This document shows positions 9,784 to 19,793 of a DNA stretch of 64,000 nt, in pieces. Under the pieces are notes generated by a model. It was not told the origin of the DNA. It saw nothing but the letters and a program-made list of their open reading frames with translations, and made no database searches. The stretch is from Anderseniella sp963700735 (GTDB taxonomy: Bacteria; Pseudomonadota; Alphaproteobacteria; Rhizobiales; Aestuariivirgaceae), in contig CAVOYR010000004.1 in NCBI GenBank assembly GCA_963700735.1, forward strand, positions 310,001 to 374,000, in the 5' to 3' direction. The number at the start of each line of letters is the position of its first letter. Within the stretch, counting starts at the first letter, position 1. The position numbers were made by a program, and so were the translations under genes.

Positions 9784-11013
9784 ATGACCGTCAGATCTCA
9801 AAAGATCGAATTTGCAGGCTCGCTCGGTGCCACGCTGGCAGCCCGGCTTGACATGCCGGCGGGCAAGCCTCGCGCCTATGCGCTGTTCGCCCATTGCTTC
9901 ACCTGCTCCAAGGATATCTTTGCCGCCAGCCGCATTGCCGCCGCGCTGGCCGGGCACGGGATCGCCACCTTGCGGTTTGACTTTACCGGCCTTGGTGCCA
10001 GCGATGGCGAGTTTGCCAACACCAGCTTTTCCTCCAACGTGGAGGACCTTGTCGCGGCAGCCGGCTGGCTGAGAACGGAATACAGCGCGCCCGCGTTGCT
10101 GATCGGCCATAGCCTTGGCGGGGCGGCGGTGCTGGCAGCGGCAGCCAGAATTGCCGAGGTCAAGGCCGTCGCCACCATCGGCGCGCCTGCCGACGCCGAA
10201 CACGTCACCCGCAACTTCGGTGCGAAAATCGATGACATTGAGCAATCCGGCGAAGCCGAGGTGTCGCTTGCCGGCCGCACCTTCACCATCCGCAAGTCTT
10301 TCCTTGATGACGTCCGGGCCAGCAACCTGACCCCGCAGATCGCCCACCTGAAGCGCGCCCTGATCATCTTTCACGCCCCGCTGGATGAAATCGTCGGCAT
10401 CGACAATGCAGCCGGCATCTTCATGGCGGCAAAGCACCCCAAGAGCTTCATTTCGCTCGATGGTGCCGACCACCTGCTCAGCCGCCACGAAGACGCAGTG
10501 TTCGTTGCCGATACGCTTGCTGCATGGGCAAATCGCTACGTTCCTGCTGACGCCCGCCCGCAACCTGCTGCAGGTGGTGCCGTGCGGGTGCGCGAGACGG
10601 GCAACGGCAAGTTCCAGCAGGATGTCCTCGTCAATGGTCATCATCTGCTGGCCGACGAGCCTGCATCTGTGGGTGGTGATGGCACCGGGCCGTCACCCTA
10701 TGACCTGCTGGCAGCGGCATTGGGCACGTGTACGGCGATGACATTGCGGATGTATGCCGGCCACAAGAAGCTCGACCTTCCCAGGATTACGGTGGATGTG
10801 AGCCACGGCAAGGTGCATACCGAGGATTGCAAGGACTGTGGCGAAGGCCGCACCGGGCGGATCGACCGCTTCGAGCGGGTCATCGCCGTCGAGGGTGATA
10901 TCGCGCCGGACCTGCGGTCAAAGCTGGCCGAGATCGCCGGCAAGTGCCCGGTGCATCGTACGCTGGAGGCCGGGGCAGCCGTCATTACCCGCGTGGCAGG
11001 CGAACAAGCCTGA
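9784..11013 (+). CDS. Alpha/beta hydrolase fused to an OsmC-family domain
   Basis: This is a 409-residue two-domain protein. Residues 1-255 form an alpha/beta hydrolase with the nucleophile elbow GHSLGG (Ser109) and a late GADHLL segment giving the likely catalytic His. Residues 265-409 form an OsmC/Ohr-like domain with two cysteines in the positions expected for peroxide chemistry, near residue 316 (LGTCTAM) and residue 388 (GKCPVH). OsmC proteins reduce organic hydroperoxides; fused hydrolase-OsmC proteins are known in bacteria but their substrate is not settled. It follows ccmH by 36 bases and may be read from the same transcript. It ends 6 bases from the convergent next gene. Confidence 0.88.
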   Translation: MTVRSQKIEFAGSLGATLAARLDMPAGKPRAYALFAHCFTCSKDIFAASRIAAALAGHGIATLRFDFTGLGASDGEFANTSFSSNVEDLVAAAGWLRTEYSAPALLIGHSLGGAAVLAAAARIAEVKAVATIGAPADAEHVTRNFGAKIDDIEQSGEAEVSLAGRTFTIRKSFLDDVRASNLTPQIAHLKRALIIFHAPLDEIVGIDNAAGIFMAAKHPKSFISLDGADHLLSRHEDAVFVADTLAAWANRYVPADARPQPAAGGAVRVRETGNGKFQQDVLVNGHHLLADEPASVGGDGTGPSPYDLLAAALGTCTAMTLRMYAGHKKLDLPRITVDVSHGKVHTEDCKDCGEGRTGRIDRFERVIAVEGDIAPDLRSKLAEIAGKCPVHRTLEAGAAVITRVAGEQA

Positions 11014-11019
11014 CCTGGG

Positions 11020-11691
11020 CTAGGTTGGCACCACGTCAGCATACACAAACCCGTCACGCTCGACCCTCTCGCCAACCTGTACGCTGATCGGTGCGGAAAA
11101 CATTGGTCCATCCACCACGCAGGTGTGGAACTCGCCGTTCTCGCCGCACGGGTCGATTCCATCGGGCAGATCGTTCAGGAATTTCTCGTCGAACCACCGC
11201 CCGGCAAAGCTCGCATCCAGCTTCTTCGGGTCTATGCACACCACCACGGCTTTCAGGCCGGTCGAGATCATGTCGCGGGCCAGTTGCCGCGTATCCTGCT
11301 TCCACAATGGATAGACTGCAGTCAGCTCCGCCTGCGCCATCTTCTCGTCGCGGTAGGCGCGAATGTCTTCCAGGTAGAGGTCGCCATAGATTACATGGCT
11401 GACACCGTCTGCCTTCATCGCCTCGCACGCCGCCATCATGCGGGAGGCGTAGTCCTCGTTGGTGCAGGGCCACGGTAACCCCACTTCCAGCACCGGCAGT
11501 CCCACCGCCTGCGCCTGCCGGTGCAACAACTCGTTGCGGGTTCCGTGCATCGCGACCCGGCTGACCTGTTCGTTGGTCGTCGTCAGCAGCCCGCAGATGT
11601 CATAGTCACCCGCTTTGCGCGCCTGCCAGAGTGCATAGGCGCAATCCTTGCCGGAACTCCAGGAGACATAAGCCTTGGGTTTCTGGAGCAT
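11020..11691 (-). CDS. Dph6-related ATP pyrophosphatase (diphthine-ammonia ligase family)
   Basis: This 223-residue protein has the N-terminal PP-loop SSGKD (residues 12-16), which binds ATP in the adenylating family that includes Dph6, and the family signatures EVGLPWPCTNEDY and YGDLYLEDIR further on. In archaea and eukaryotes such enzymes amidate diphthine on elongation factor 2, which bacteria lack, so the bacterial substrate is unknown and the role is open. It is transcribed alone, convergent with the hydrolase-OsmC gene and divergent from degP. Confidence 0.85.
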   Translation of the reverse strand: MLQKPKAYVSWSSGKDCAYALWQARKAGDYDICGLLTTTNEQVSRVAMHGTRNELLHRQAQAVGLPVLEVGLPWPCTNEDYASRMMAACEAMKADGVSHVIYGDLYLEDIRAYRDEKMAQAELTAVYPLWKQDTRQLARDMISTGLKAVVVCIDPKKLDASFAGRWFDEKFLNDLPDGIDPCGENGEFHTCVVDGPMFSAPISVQVGERVERDGFVYADVVPT

Positions 11692-11808
11692 GGTTCGGGC
11701 CTGCCGATTAACAAGATTTAACCCGGCGGACAGCGCCGTGTAATGTTGCCTGCACTATCTAACTTCTCAACGGAATTCAATGACGAGCCGAACGAGGAGT
11801 TCACTTCC

Positions 11809-13309
11809 ATGTCCCCCAATTCATCCAGACCTTCCATCGCCCGCAGGACGGTCACAGCACTGGCCGTTGCAGGCCTGCTGGGTACCACCGCGCTTGCCAC
11901 CAACTCGGTCATGTTCACCCCGGCCCCTGCCATTGCCCAGTCGGCACTGGCCGGCGCGCCGGCAGAAGGCTTTGCAGATCTCGTTGACCAGGTCATGCCT
12001 TCGGTCGTGTCGGTGCAGGTCAAGTACGCGGCCACCAGCGAACCAGGCCAGGTTGATGGCCAGCAGTTCCAGTTCGGGTTCCCGCCCGGTTCCCCGATGG
12101 AGCGGTTCTTCCGCAACCAGCCCGGTGGCCAGCAGATGCCGGTGCCACCGCGCCAGCAACGTCGCGGTTCCACGTCGCAGGGGTCCGGTTTCGTGATCTC
12201 TGAAGATGGCTACGTCGTCACCAACAACCACGTGGTGGACAAGGGCTCCGAGGTGGACGTGAAGTTCTCCGACGGCCGCGAATACACCGCCAAGGTCATT
12301 GGCGTTGATCCGAAGACCGACCTCGCCCTGCTCAAGATCGACTTCGACCGACAGTTTCCGGCCGCTGAAGTTTGCCGAGAGCAAGCCTCGCGTTGGCGAC
12401 TGGGTGCTTGCGGTCGGCAATCCATTCGGCCTGGGCGGCACCGTCACCACCGGCATCATCTCGGCGGCAGGCCGCGACATTGGTGCAGGCCCCTACGATG
12501 ATTTCCTGCAGATCGACGCGCCGATCAACCGCGGCAATTCCGGCGGCCCGGCCTTCAATCTCAAGGGTGAAGTAGTCGGCATCAATACGGCCATCTATTC
12601 GCCCTCCGGCGGCAGCGTCGGCATCGGCTTCGCCATCCCGTCCTCCACGGCGAAAACCATCATCGCCGACCTTGAAGACGATGGCACCGTGACGCGTGGC
12701 TGGCTTGGCGTACAGATCCAGCCCGTCAGCGCCGAGATTGCCGACAGCATCGGCCTCGACAAGCCCGCCGGCACCATCATTGCGGCCGTGAGTGATGACT
12801 CACCGGCCGGCAAGTCCGGCCTGCGCACCGGCGATACCATCCTGGCCGTCAATGGCGAAGAGATTGCCGGGCCCAAGGAACTGTCGCGCAAGGTGGCGGA
12901 CATCAAGCCTGGCACCAGCGTCGACATGACCGTGTTCCGTGATGGCAAGCAACGCATCGTTACCGTATCGGTTGGCACCATGCCCGGTGAGGATGCCGTG
13001 GCCGCTGTAACCGGCCGCAAGGGCGGTGAGCCTGAAGATACGCCCCGTCTGGGGCTCGCACTGGCCCCCAGCCCGGATGGTGAAGGCGTTGCCGTATCCG
13101 ACGTGCTGGAAGGCTCGCCTGCTGCGCTTCAGGGCATCAAGGCTGGTGATGTGATCCTCGAGATCGAGGGTGCATCCGTCAGCCAGCCGGAAGCCGCTGT
13201 CGAGGCGCTGCGGTCGGCGATGAGGAAGAAAGCCGGCAAGGCAGTTCTGCTGCTGGTGAAAAATGATCGTGGTCAGCGCTTTGTGGCCCTTCAAAATGCA
13301 AAGGGCTGA
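11809..13309 (+). CDS. degP: DegP/HtrA-family periplasmic serine protease (reading frame broken by one base)
   Basis: This is a periplasmic chaperone-protease with two PDZ domains. The first part shows an export signal (about residues 1-44), the catalytic His in TNNHVVD (about 141) and Asp in PKTDLALLK (about 170). After about base 12361 the homology continues one frame over with PLKFAESKPRVGDW, the catalytic Ser motif GNSGGPA and both PDZ domains, ending at 13309. One extra G in CCGGCCG, where CCGCCG would give FPPLKF, explains the break. The start at ATG 11809 has an AGGAG 9 bases upstream. The following two-component pair suggests an envelope-stress setting. Confidence 0.93.
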
Positions 13310-13523
13310 CACCATGTAGTAGTCTCGGGCGGCGCGGTTTGCCCCCTCTGTACCTGCCGCCGCCTGACTGGGTGCCCCTGTGTGCACAAGCAGTGTTCCG
13401 ATCCGTTGACCCCCGCCCCCCTGCATCAAGGTCACATCGAACACTGGCACGCAGGGGCACCCTACTGCTATTCAAGGGTAAGCGAACGGCCTCGCATGGC
13501 CGGGCAGAAGGGATGCTTCAGTC

Positions 13524-14204
13524 ATGAAGATACTGGTTGTTGAAGATGATCGCGAAGCGGCCAACTGGCTGGTCAAGGGTCTGACCGAGGAAGGTTATGT
13601 CGTCGATCACGTGGCCAATGGCCCGGATGGCCTCGCCATGGCACGTGAGCAATCACATGACGTCATCGTCATGGACCGCATGTTGCCGGGCATGGATGGC
13701 CTGTCGGTCATCAGCCTGATGCGCCAGGAGAACATCTCCACCCCGGTCCTTATCCTGTCTGCGCTGGGCGAAGTGGACGACAAGGTCGTCGGCTTGCGTG
13801 CCGGTGGCGATGACTACCTCGCCAAGCCCTATGCCTTCACTGAACTTCTGGCCCGTGTCGAGACGCTGGCCCGGCGCAAGTCTGCCGAACCCCACAAGAC
13901 GCGCCTGCAGGTGGGAGACCTCGAGATCGACCTGCTGGCCCGCACCGCACGCCGCGCCAACGAGGACATCCTGCTCCAGCCCCGCGAGTTCAAGCTGCTT
14001 GAGTACCTGATGCGCAACGCCGGCAGCGTCGTCACCCGCACCATGCTGCTGGAAAATGTCTGGAACTATCATTTCGATCCGCAGACCAACGTGATCGACG
14101 TCCACATCTCGAGGTTGCGCAGCAAGATCGACAAGGACTTCGACGAGCCGCTGCTGCACACGGTTCGCGGCGCGGGGTATACCATCCGTGCCACTCAATC
14201 CTAA
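13524..14204 (+). CDS. OmpR-family response regulator
   Basis: This 226-residue transcription regulator has a receiver domain (residues 1-115) with the acidic pair EDD at 7-9, phospho-acceptor Asp51 in VMDRMLPG and Lys101 in LAKPYAF. The C-terminal winged-helix DNA-binding domain ends in HISRLRSKID and VRGAGYTI, as in OmpR/PhoB proteins. Its 3' end overlaps the sensor kinase gene by 17 bases. It follows degP at about 210 bases, which suggests control of envelope functions; the actual signal is unknown. Confidence 0.94.
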   Translation: MKILVVEDDREAANWLVKGLTEEGYVVDHVANGPDGLAMAREQSHDVIVMDRMLPGMDGLSVISLMRQENISTPVLILSALGEVDDKVVGLRAGGDDYLAKPYAFTELLARVETLARRKSAEPHKTRLQVGDLEIDLLARTARRANEDILLQPREFKLLEYLMRNAGSVVTRTMLLENVWNYHFDPQTNVIDVHISRLRSKIDKDFDEPLLHTVRGAGYTIRATQS

Positions 14205-15576
14205 GCTCTTCAGCAGCTCGACCTTCCGGTTGGGCGCGGTCTATCTCACGGTGTTCGCGATCTCCGTGGGAGCCATCCTCGGCTATATCTACTGGAATAC
14301 CGCCATCCTGCTGGACCGTCAGGTCGAGGATACGCTGGAAGCTGAGGTCAAGGGCCTCGCCGAGCAATACCGTCAGCGCGGGCCGACCGGACTGCTCGCC
14401 ATCATCAACAGCCGCTCGCGAGAATCCGAAGGCGGCGTTTACCTGCTGACCAACAGCATTGGCCGCCGCATTGCCGGCAACCTGCCCTCGCTGCCCGCCG
14501 AAGCCATCGGCGAGCGCGGCGTCATCGACTTCCAGTTCCCCTACGAAACGCCGGGCGGCACCATAAACCACACCGCGCGTGCCTTCTTCATCGAGCTGGA
14601 CGGCGGCTTGCGCCTCGTCGTGGGCCGCGACGTTGAAGAGCGCCGCCGGTTCAATGCCATCATCCGCACCTCGCTGCTCTGGGCGCTCGGGCTGACCCTG
14701 GTGCTGGGCATAGGGGGCGGCATCCTGACCAGCCGCAACTTCCTGAGCCGGGTTGACCGCATCAACGAGGCGAGCCGGGCCATCATGGCCGGCAACATGG
14801 CCGAACGCATGCCGGTGTCCGGATCAGGTGACGAGATTGACCGGCTGTCGGAAAACCTCAACCGCATGCTGGACCAGATCGGCCAGCTCATGAGTGGCAT
14901 GAAGGAGGTCTCGTCGAATGTTGCCCATGACCTGCGCACGCCGCTGACCCGGTTGCGGGTGCGCGCCGAGGATGCCTTGCGGTCGAAGTCGCCGGAGGAT
15001 CATCGCGCAGCACTGGAAGCCAACATCGCGGAGGCCGACGGCCTGCTCAACACCTTCAACGCGCTGCTGTCCATTGCCCGGGCCGAAGCCGGCCATGCCC
15101 GGGAAGGCATGTACCCCACTGACCTTGTGCCACTGGTGGCCGATGTCGCTGACCTCTACGGGCCGATTGCCGAGGATGATGGCGGCGAGCTTGACCTCGT
15201 TCTGCCGGACACCGCCATGGTGAAAGCTGACCGGCAACTGATTGCGCAGGCGCTCACCAACCTTCTCGACAATGCCATGAAGTACGGCCGCAACGAGCAA
15301 AGTGGTGCGCCGTTCATCCGCGTTTCCATCGAACCGGCATCGGGTGGTGGCCAGTGCATTGTCGTGGCTGACACCGGTCCCGGCATCGGCATGGCCGACC
15401 GCGAACGGGTGAAGGACCGGTTTGTCCGGCTGGACGCGAGCCGTTCCGAACCCGGCAGCGGGCTGGGCCTGGCGCTGGTCGACAGCGTCATGAAACTGCA
15501 TGGCGGCAAGCTGCTGATTGGCGGTTCCGGGGCGGGACTGACGGTACGGCTGGAGTTTCCACCCCTCGGGTCATGA
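14188..15576 (+). CDS. Sensor histidine kinase
   Basis: This 462-residue inner-membrane kinase is the cognate partner of the overlapping response regulator. Two membrane helices (about residues 14-33 and 160-182) enclose a periplasmic sensor region. A HAMP linker follows, then the phospho-acceptor site VAHDLRTPLTRL with His near 247, and an ATPase domain with the N box NLLDNAMKYG, the DTGPGIG box and the GSGLGLALV box. The GTG start at 14188 is the first plausible start and gives a 17-base overlap, consistent with translational coupling. Confidence 0.93.
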   Translation: MPLNPKLFSSSTFRLGAVYLTVFAISVGAILGYIYWNTAILLDRQVEDTLEAEVKGLAEQYRQRGPTGLLAIINSRSRESEGGVYLLTNSIGRRIAGNLPSLPAEAIGERGVIDFQFPYETPGGTINHTARAFFIELDGGLRLVVGRDVEERRRFNAIIRTSLLWALGLTLVLGIGGGILTSRNFLSRVDRINEASRAIMAGNMAERMPVSGSGDEIDRLSENLNRMLDQIGQLMSGMKEVSSNVAHDLRTPLTRLRVRAEDALRSKSPEDHRAALEANIAEADGLLNTFNALLSIARAEAGHAREGMYPTDLVPLVADVADLYGPIAEDDGGELDLVLPDTAMVKADRQLIAQALTNLLDNAMKYGRNEQSGAPFIRVSIEPASGGGQCIVVADTGPGIGMADRERVKDRFVRLDASRSEPGSGLGLALVDSVMKLHGGKLLIGGSGAGLTVRLEFPPLGS

Positions 15577-15619
15577 AGCTCTGGCGAGGCGGCAGCGTGC
15601 GCGATAGGTTGCTGCCACC

Positions 15620-18535
15620 ATGACTGTGCCACCCTTGTCAGACCATGATGTCAGCCACCTGCCGGCCTCCAGCGACCTGTCGCCGGATGTCACCGATCTT
15701 GCAGCAGGCGATCCATCGCTTGCAGCCCTTGCGCAGCGCTCAGCCGCCGCACGCACGCTGCTGGCGCACGTACTCGCAGGCTCACCGTTCCTCACCGGCC
15801 TGATCCGCAGGTATCCGGCCTTTGCGGCCGACGCCCTGTCGCAACCGCCCGGCCAGGTGTTCGAGCACATCTGCAAGGCGGCAGCCGCTTGTGCCGGCGA
15901 TGACAGCGAAGCCAACGTCAAGCACGACCTGCGCATCGCCCGCAATCATGCTGCGTTGCTGATTGCACTGGCCGATATCGCCGGTGCCTGGGACTGCGTT
16001 GCCGTGACCGCGGCCCTGACGCGCCTTGCCGACACCACCTTGCAGTCAGCCGTGCGGTTCGTGCTGGGCCAGGCTGCCGGGGGCTCGAAGTTCAAGCTGC
16101 GCGATGGCGAAGACCCGGTCACGGGTTACGTGGTGCTGGCCATGGGCAAGCATGGCGCCGGTGAGCTCAACTACTCGTCCGACATCGACCTCATCGTGCT
16201 GTACGACGTCGAACGAGCGCCACTTGCCGACCCGGACACCGCCGCGGAAGTCTACGTCCGCCTGACCCGCCAGGTCGTCGCGCTGATGCAGGACCGCACC
16301 GCCGACGGATATGTGTTCCGCACCGACCTTCGCCTGCGCCCTGATCCGCGCGCCACGCAGGTGGCGATCTCCATTTCAGCAGCGGCCAACTATTACGAAT
16401 CCATGGGGCAGAACTGGGAACGCGCAGCCATGATCAAGGCGCGGCCCGCCGCCGGCGACCTTGCGCTGGGCAAGGAGTTCCTGCGGCTGCTGATCCCGTT
16501 CGTGTACCGCAAGTACCTCGACTTCGCAGCGATTGCAGACGTGCAGTCGCTCAAGCGCCAGATGCACGCCCACAAGGGCCATGGCAAGATTGCCGTGCTT
16601 GGCCACAACATCAAGGTCGGCCGTGGCGGCATCCGCGAGATCGAGTTCTTCGTGCAGACCCAGCAACTCATTGCGGGCGGACGCAACCCGGCGCTGCGTG
16701 GCGCGCGAACCCTCGACATGCTGTCGGTGCTGGTTGATGAAGGCTGGATAGAGCCATCCATCCGCGACGAGCTGTGCGAGGCCTATGTCTTCTTGCGCAC
16801 GGTCGAGCACCGCTTGCAGATGATCGCCGACGAGCAGACACAGACCCTGCCATCCGATGCAGATGCCTTTGCCAGCTTTGCCCGGTTTTGCGGTTTTGCA
16901 TCAGTGGACGAGTTCACGGGCCGGATCCGCCAGACCCTGGAGACGGTGCAGGGCCACTATGCCGGCCTGTTCGAGGATACGCCCGACCTTGGCAGTGACG
17001 CCGGGTCGCTGGTGTTCACCGGCGGCGAGGACGACCCCGACACCTTGCAGACTCTGACGCGCATGGGCTTCCAGCAGCCCGGCGAGGTCTCGGCATCCAT
17101 CCGCGGCTGGCATTTTGGCCGCTATGCCGCCACCCGCTCCGGCACTGCGCGCGAACGCCTGACCGAGCTGATGCCGGCCCTGCTCACGGCGCTGTCACGC
17201 ACCGGCCATCCGGACCAGGCATTTCTCGCCTTCGACCGGTTTCTCTCCGGCCTGCCCGCCGGGGTGCAGCTGTTCTCGATGTTCAAGGCGAACCCGTTCC
17301 TGCTGGAACTGCTGGCCACGGTGCTGGGCTCGGCACCGCGGCTGGCGCAGGGCCTCGCCCGCCGCCCGCGCCAGCTCGAGGCCGTGCTGGACCCGGACTT
17401 CTTCGGCCCCATGCCGACGCCCGCCGAACTGGCGGCAGCGTTCGGCCAGGTGATCGCATCTGCCGTCTCCTTTGAAGACATGCTCGACCGCACCCGCGTC
17501 GAGGCGCGCGAGAAGCTGCTGCGCATCGGCATGCGCGGCCTGTCGGAAACCGTCAGCGTGCAGGAGGCGGGCGTTGCCTACTCCAACCTGGCCGATGCCG
17601 TGATAGCCGCCGTGCTTCAGGCCACGTGGGACGACGTCGCCAGCCGCCACGGGCAGGTGGCCGGCGGCCGCCTCGTGGTGATCGCCATGGGCAAGCTGGG
17701 CGGCCGGGAAATGACAGCCGCCTCCGATCTCGACCTGATCATGCTGTACGACTTTGACGCCGGCGCTGACGGGTCGGATGGTGCACGTTCGCTTGCCCCG
17801 TCCCAGTATTTCTCGAGGCTCACCCAGCGGGTCATCACCGCCCTGACCTCGCAAACGGCCGAAGGCGACCTCTACGAGGTCGACATGCGCTTGCGCCCGT
17901 CTGGCAACAAGGGACCGGTTGCCACCCATGTCGACGGCTTCGACGGGTATCAGCGCACCGAAGCCTGGACCTGGGAAAAGATGGCCCTGACCCGTGCAAG
18001 GGTCGTTGCCGGCGATGACGCCCTTGCCAGCCGCGTGGGCCAGATCATCCGCGATGTCCTGTGCGCCCCGCGCGACGCTACCGCCACGCTGACCGACGTG
18101 TCAGACATGCGCCGGCGCATGCTGCAGGCCAATCCGAAGGCAGGCCTGTGGGAAATCAAGCTGGCGCGCGGCGGGCTGGTCGAGGTGGAGTTCATCGCGC
18201 AAGGGCTGCAACTGGTGCACGCGCATGACCACCCGGACATCCTGTCTCCCAACGTCTTCGAGGCGCTTGGCAAGCTGCACGAAGCAGGACTGCTGTCGTC
18301 TGCCGACCATGAGGCGCTGGAGCAGGCGGCAACGCTCTATCATGCCCTGACGCAGGTGCTGCGGCTGTGCACGACAGGGCCTTTCAATGCAGCCGAAGCC
18401 CCGCCCGGCCTCATGCTGTTGTTGCTGCGTGCTGTCGCCGCGCCGGACCTCGCCACCGTCGAGGCGATGCTGGCCGCCGCCAACCGTGACGTGGCCGCCA
18501 TCTTTGACCGGCTGATCGGCAGTCCCGACGCCTGA
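15620..18535 (+). CDS. glnE: Bifunctional glutamine synthetase adenylyltransferase/deadenylylase
   Basis: This 971-residue enzyme sets glutamine synthetase activity by adding or removing AMP in response to PII proteins. Both nucleotidyltransferase domains are present. The N-terminal removing domain has GKHGAGELNYSSDIDLIVLY near residue 174, and the C-terminal adding domain has GKLGGREMTAASDLDLIMLY near residue 690; each carries the paired Asp residues (D-x-D) needed for metal binding. The length matches the family. It lies 43 bases after the sensor kinase and may be partly co-transcribed with it. Confidence 0.96.
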   Translation: MTVPPLSDHDVSHLPASSDLSPDVTDLAAGDPSLAALAQRSAAARTLLAHVLAGSPFLTGLIRRYPAFAADALSQPPGQVFEHICKAAAACAGDDSEANVKHDLRIARNHAALLIALADIAGAWDCVAVTAALTRLADTTLQSAVRFVLGQAAGGSKFKLRDGEDPVTGYVVLAMGKHGAGELNYSSDIDLIVLYDVERAPLADPDTAAEVYVRLTRQVVALMQDRTADGYVFRTDLRLRPDPRATQVAISISAAANYYESMGQNWERAAMIKARPAAGDLALGKEFLRLLIPFVYRKYLDFAAIADVQSLKRQMHAHKGHGKIAVLGHNIKVGRGGIREIEFFVQTQQLIAGGRNPALRGARTLDMLSVLVDEGWIEPSIRDELCEAYVFLRTVEHRLQMIADEQTQTLPSDADAFASFARFCGFASVDEFTGRIRQTLETVQGHYAGLFEDTPDLGSDAGSLVFTGGEDDPDTLQTLTRMGFQQPGEVSASIRGWHFGRYAATRSGTARERLTELMPALLTALSRTGHPDQAFLAFDRFLSGLPAGVQLFSMFKANPFLLELLATVLGSAPRLAQGLARRPRQLEAVLDPDFFGPMPTPAELAAAFGQVIASAVSFEDMLDRTRVEAREKLLRIGMRGLSETVSVQEAGVAYSNLADAVIAAVLQATWDDVASRHGQVAGGRLVVIAMGKLGGREMTAASDLDLIMLYDFDAGADGSDGARSLAPSQYFSRLTQRVITALTSQTAEGDLYEVDMRLRPSGNKGPVATHVDGFDGYQRTEAWTWEKMALTRARVVAGDDALASRVGQIIRDVLCAPRDATATLTDVSDMRRRMLQANPKAGLWEIKLARGGLVEVEFIAQGLQLVHAHDHPDILSPNVFEALGKLHEAGLLSSADHEALEQAATLYHALTQVLRLCTTGPFNAAEAPPGLMLLLLRAVAAPDLATVEAMLAAANRDVAAIFDRLIGSPDA

Positions 18536-18659
18536 AAAAATATTTCCTGAGGTCGCGACGGAATCACGCCGCCGTTCCCGTCTTGTTCATGTGCGTTGGC
18601 CAACGGCACATCAACAACCATCGCGCCTGTGGGGGCGCAAGACAGAGGGAACTACACAG

Positions 18660-19136
18660 ATGAATTTCCGCACCCTGATCGTTGCACCGTTGGCCTGCAT
18701 TGCAGCCGTGACGTTGGTGGCAGGTGCCGCGCAAGCTCGTGAACCGGGCATGCCGCGCGGCGAACGCACCTTCGAACGGCTCGACAAGAACAACAATGGC
18801 GAGCTTGAACGCCAGGAGCTTGGCGAGCGTTCCGGGCGCCGCTTCATGCGCCTTGACGCCGACAAGGATGGCCGCGTGACCCGCGCCGAGATCGAAGCCT
18901 GGGTCAATGCGTTGGCCACGCGCCGGGTTGACCGGATCCTGTCGAACATGGACGCCGACAAGGATGGCGCCGTAACGCAGGCGGAACTGGAGGATCACAT
19001 TTCCAGCCTGTTCATTGCCGCGGACTCGGACACGTCTGGCGGCGTGACTTTGGCCGAGGCGCGTGCCTATCATGATGCGAAACGCAAATCACGGGCGGAG
19101 GCCCGCAAGCGTGCCAGCGCCGCCCCGCAACAGTGA
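18660..19136 (+). CDS. Exported protein with four EF-hand calcium-binding loops
   Basis: This 158-residue protein has a signal peptide ending near AQA (residues 24-26), then four 12-residue EF-hand loops at 42-53, 66-77, 98-109 and 122-133. Each begins with Asp, has Gly at position 6 and ends with Glu, so all should bind calcium. The C-terminal tail is Lys/Arg-rich. A GAGGG lies just upstream of the ATG. It is the first gene of a set with an ECF sigma factor, its probable membrane partner and a CpxP/Spy-like protein, all within a few bases of each other, so a periplasmic calcium or metal-linked envelope response is plausible. Confidence 0.88.
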   Translation: MNFRTLIVAPLACIAAVTLVAGAAQAREPGMPRGERTFERLDKNNNGELERQELGERSGRRFMRLDADKDGRVTRAEIEAWVNALATRRVDRILSNMDADKDGAVTQAELEDHISSLFIAADSDTSGGVTLAEARAYHDAKRKSRAEARKRASAAPQQ

Positions 19137-19142
19137 GGCTGG

Positions 19143-19793
19143 ATGAACTGGTCACTTGCGCGCCCTTCATGGAACATGGGCACAGCGGCGGATCGCCAAC
19201 TCGACAACGCAGCCGCCGGGGACATGTCCCCGGTGGCTGACGCCGTCTTGCTGGGCGCTGCCGCGGCAGGTGACGAGGCCGCGTTTGGCCAGCTTGTCGA
19301 CCGCCACTATGGGTTGGTGTTCCGCGTTGCCGGCCGCGTGCTGGCAAATGCGGCCGATGCCGAGGACGTGGCGCAGGAAACGTTTGTGCGACTGTGGCAT
19401 GACCCCGGCGTGGTCAATAATCCGGCTGCCCTCAAGGGCTGGCTGGCGCAGGTTGCGCGAAACATGGCGATCGACCGGATCCGGCGGCAAAAGCCATCGA
19501 CTGGAGACGGGCTCGACGAATTGGCTGACAAGGCGACAGCGCCGGATGGTGCCCTGCGCCATGTCCAGGCTGCCGGGCTTGTGTCGGAAGCACTGGCCGG
19601 ATTGCCCGAACGCCAGCGAATGGCGCTGCAGTTGACGTACTTTGAAGGTTTGGGCAATCAGGAAACGGCACAAGCCATGCAGGTCACTGTTGAAGCCGTT
19701 GAATCACTTTTGTCGCGCGGGCGCCGCAGCCTTCGGGACACCCTGTCGTCCGTCTGGGGCGACCTTATCGAGGAACTGGAACAACTCAAATGA
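19143..19793 (+). CDS. ECF-type RNA polymerase sigma factor
   Basis: This 216-residue sigma-70 family protein has region 2 (LVDRHYGLVFRVAGRVL, then DAEDVAQETFVRLW) and region 4 (LPERQRMALQLTYFEG with the helix-turn-helix NQETAQAMQVTVEAVESLL). It starts 7 bases after the EF-hand gene, and its stop overlaps the next gene in an ATGA junction. The overlapping downstream gene encodes a one-helix membrane protein, the usual form of an anti-sigma partner. An extra 30-40 residues before region 2 suggest the true start may be the internal Met at residue 28. Confidence 0.92.
   Translation: MNWSLARPSWNMGTAADRQLDNAAAGDMSPVADAVLLGAAAAGDEAAFGQLVDRHYGLVFRVAGRVLANAADAEDVAQETFVRLWHDPGVVNNPAALKGWLAQVARNMAIDRIRRQKPSTGDGLDELADKATAPDGALRHVQAAGLVSEALAGLPERQRMALQLTYFEGLGNQETAQAMQVTVEAVESLLSRGRRSLRDTLSSVWGDLIEELEQLK

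Noticed and set aside
12299..13309. Second, separate trypsin-like protease gene
   Set aside because: This frame begins inside degP and continues its homology exactly where the first frame loses it, so it is the same gene after a one-base shift.
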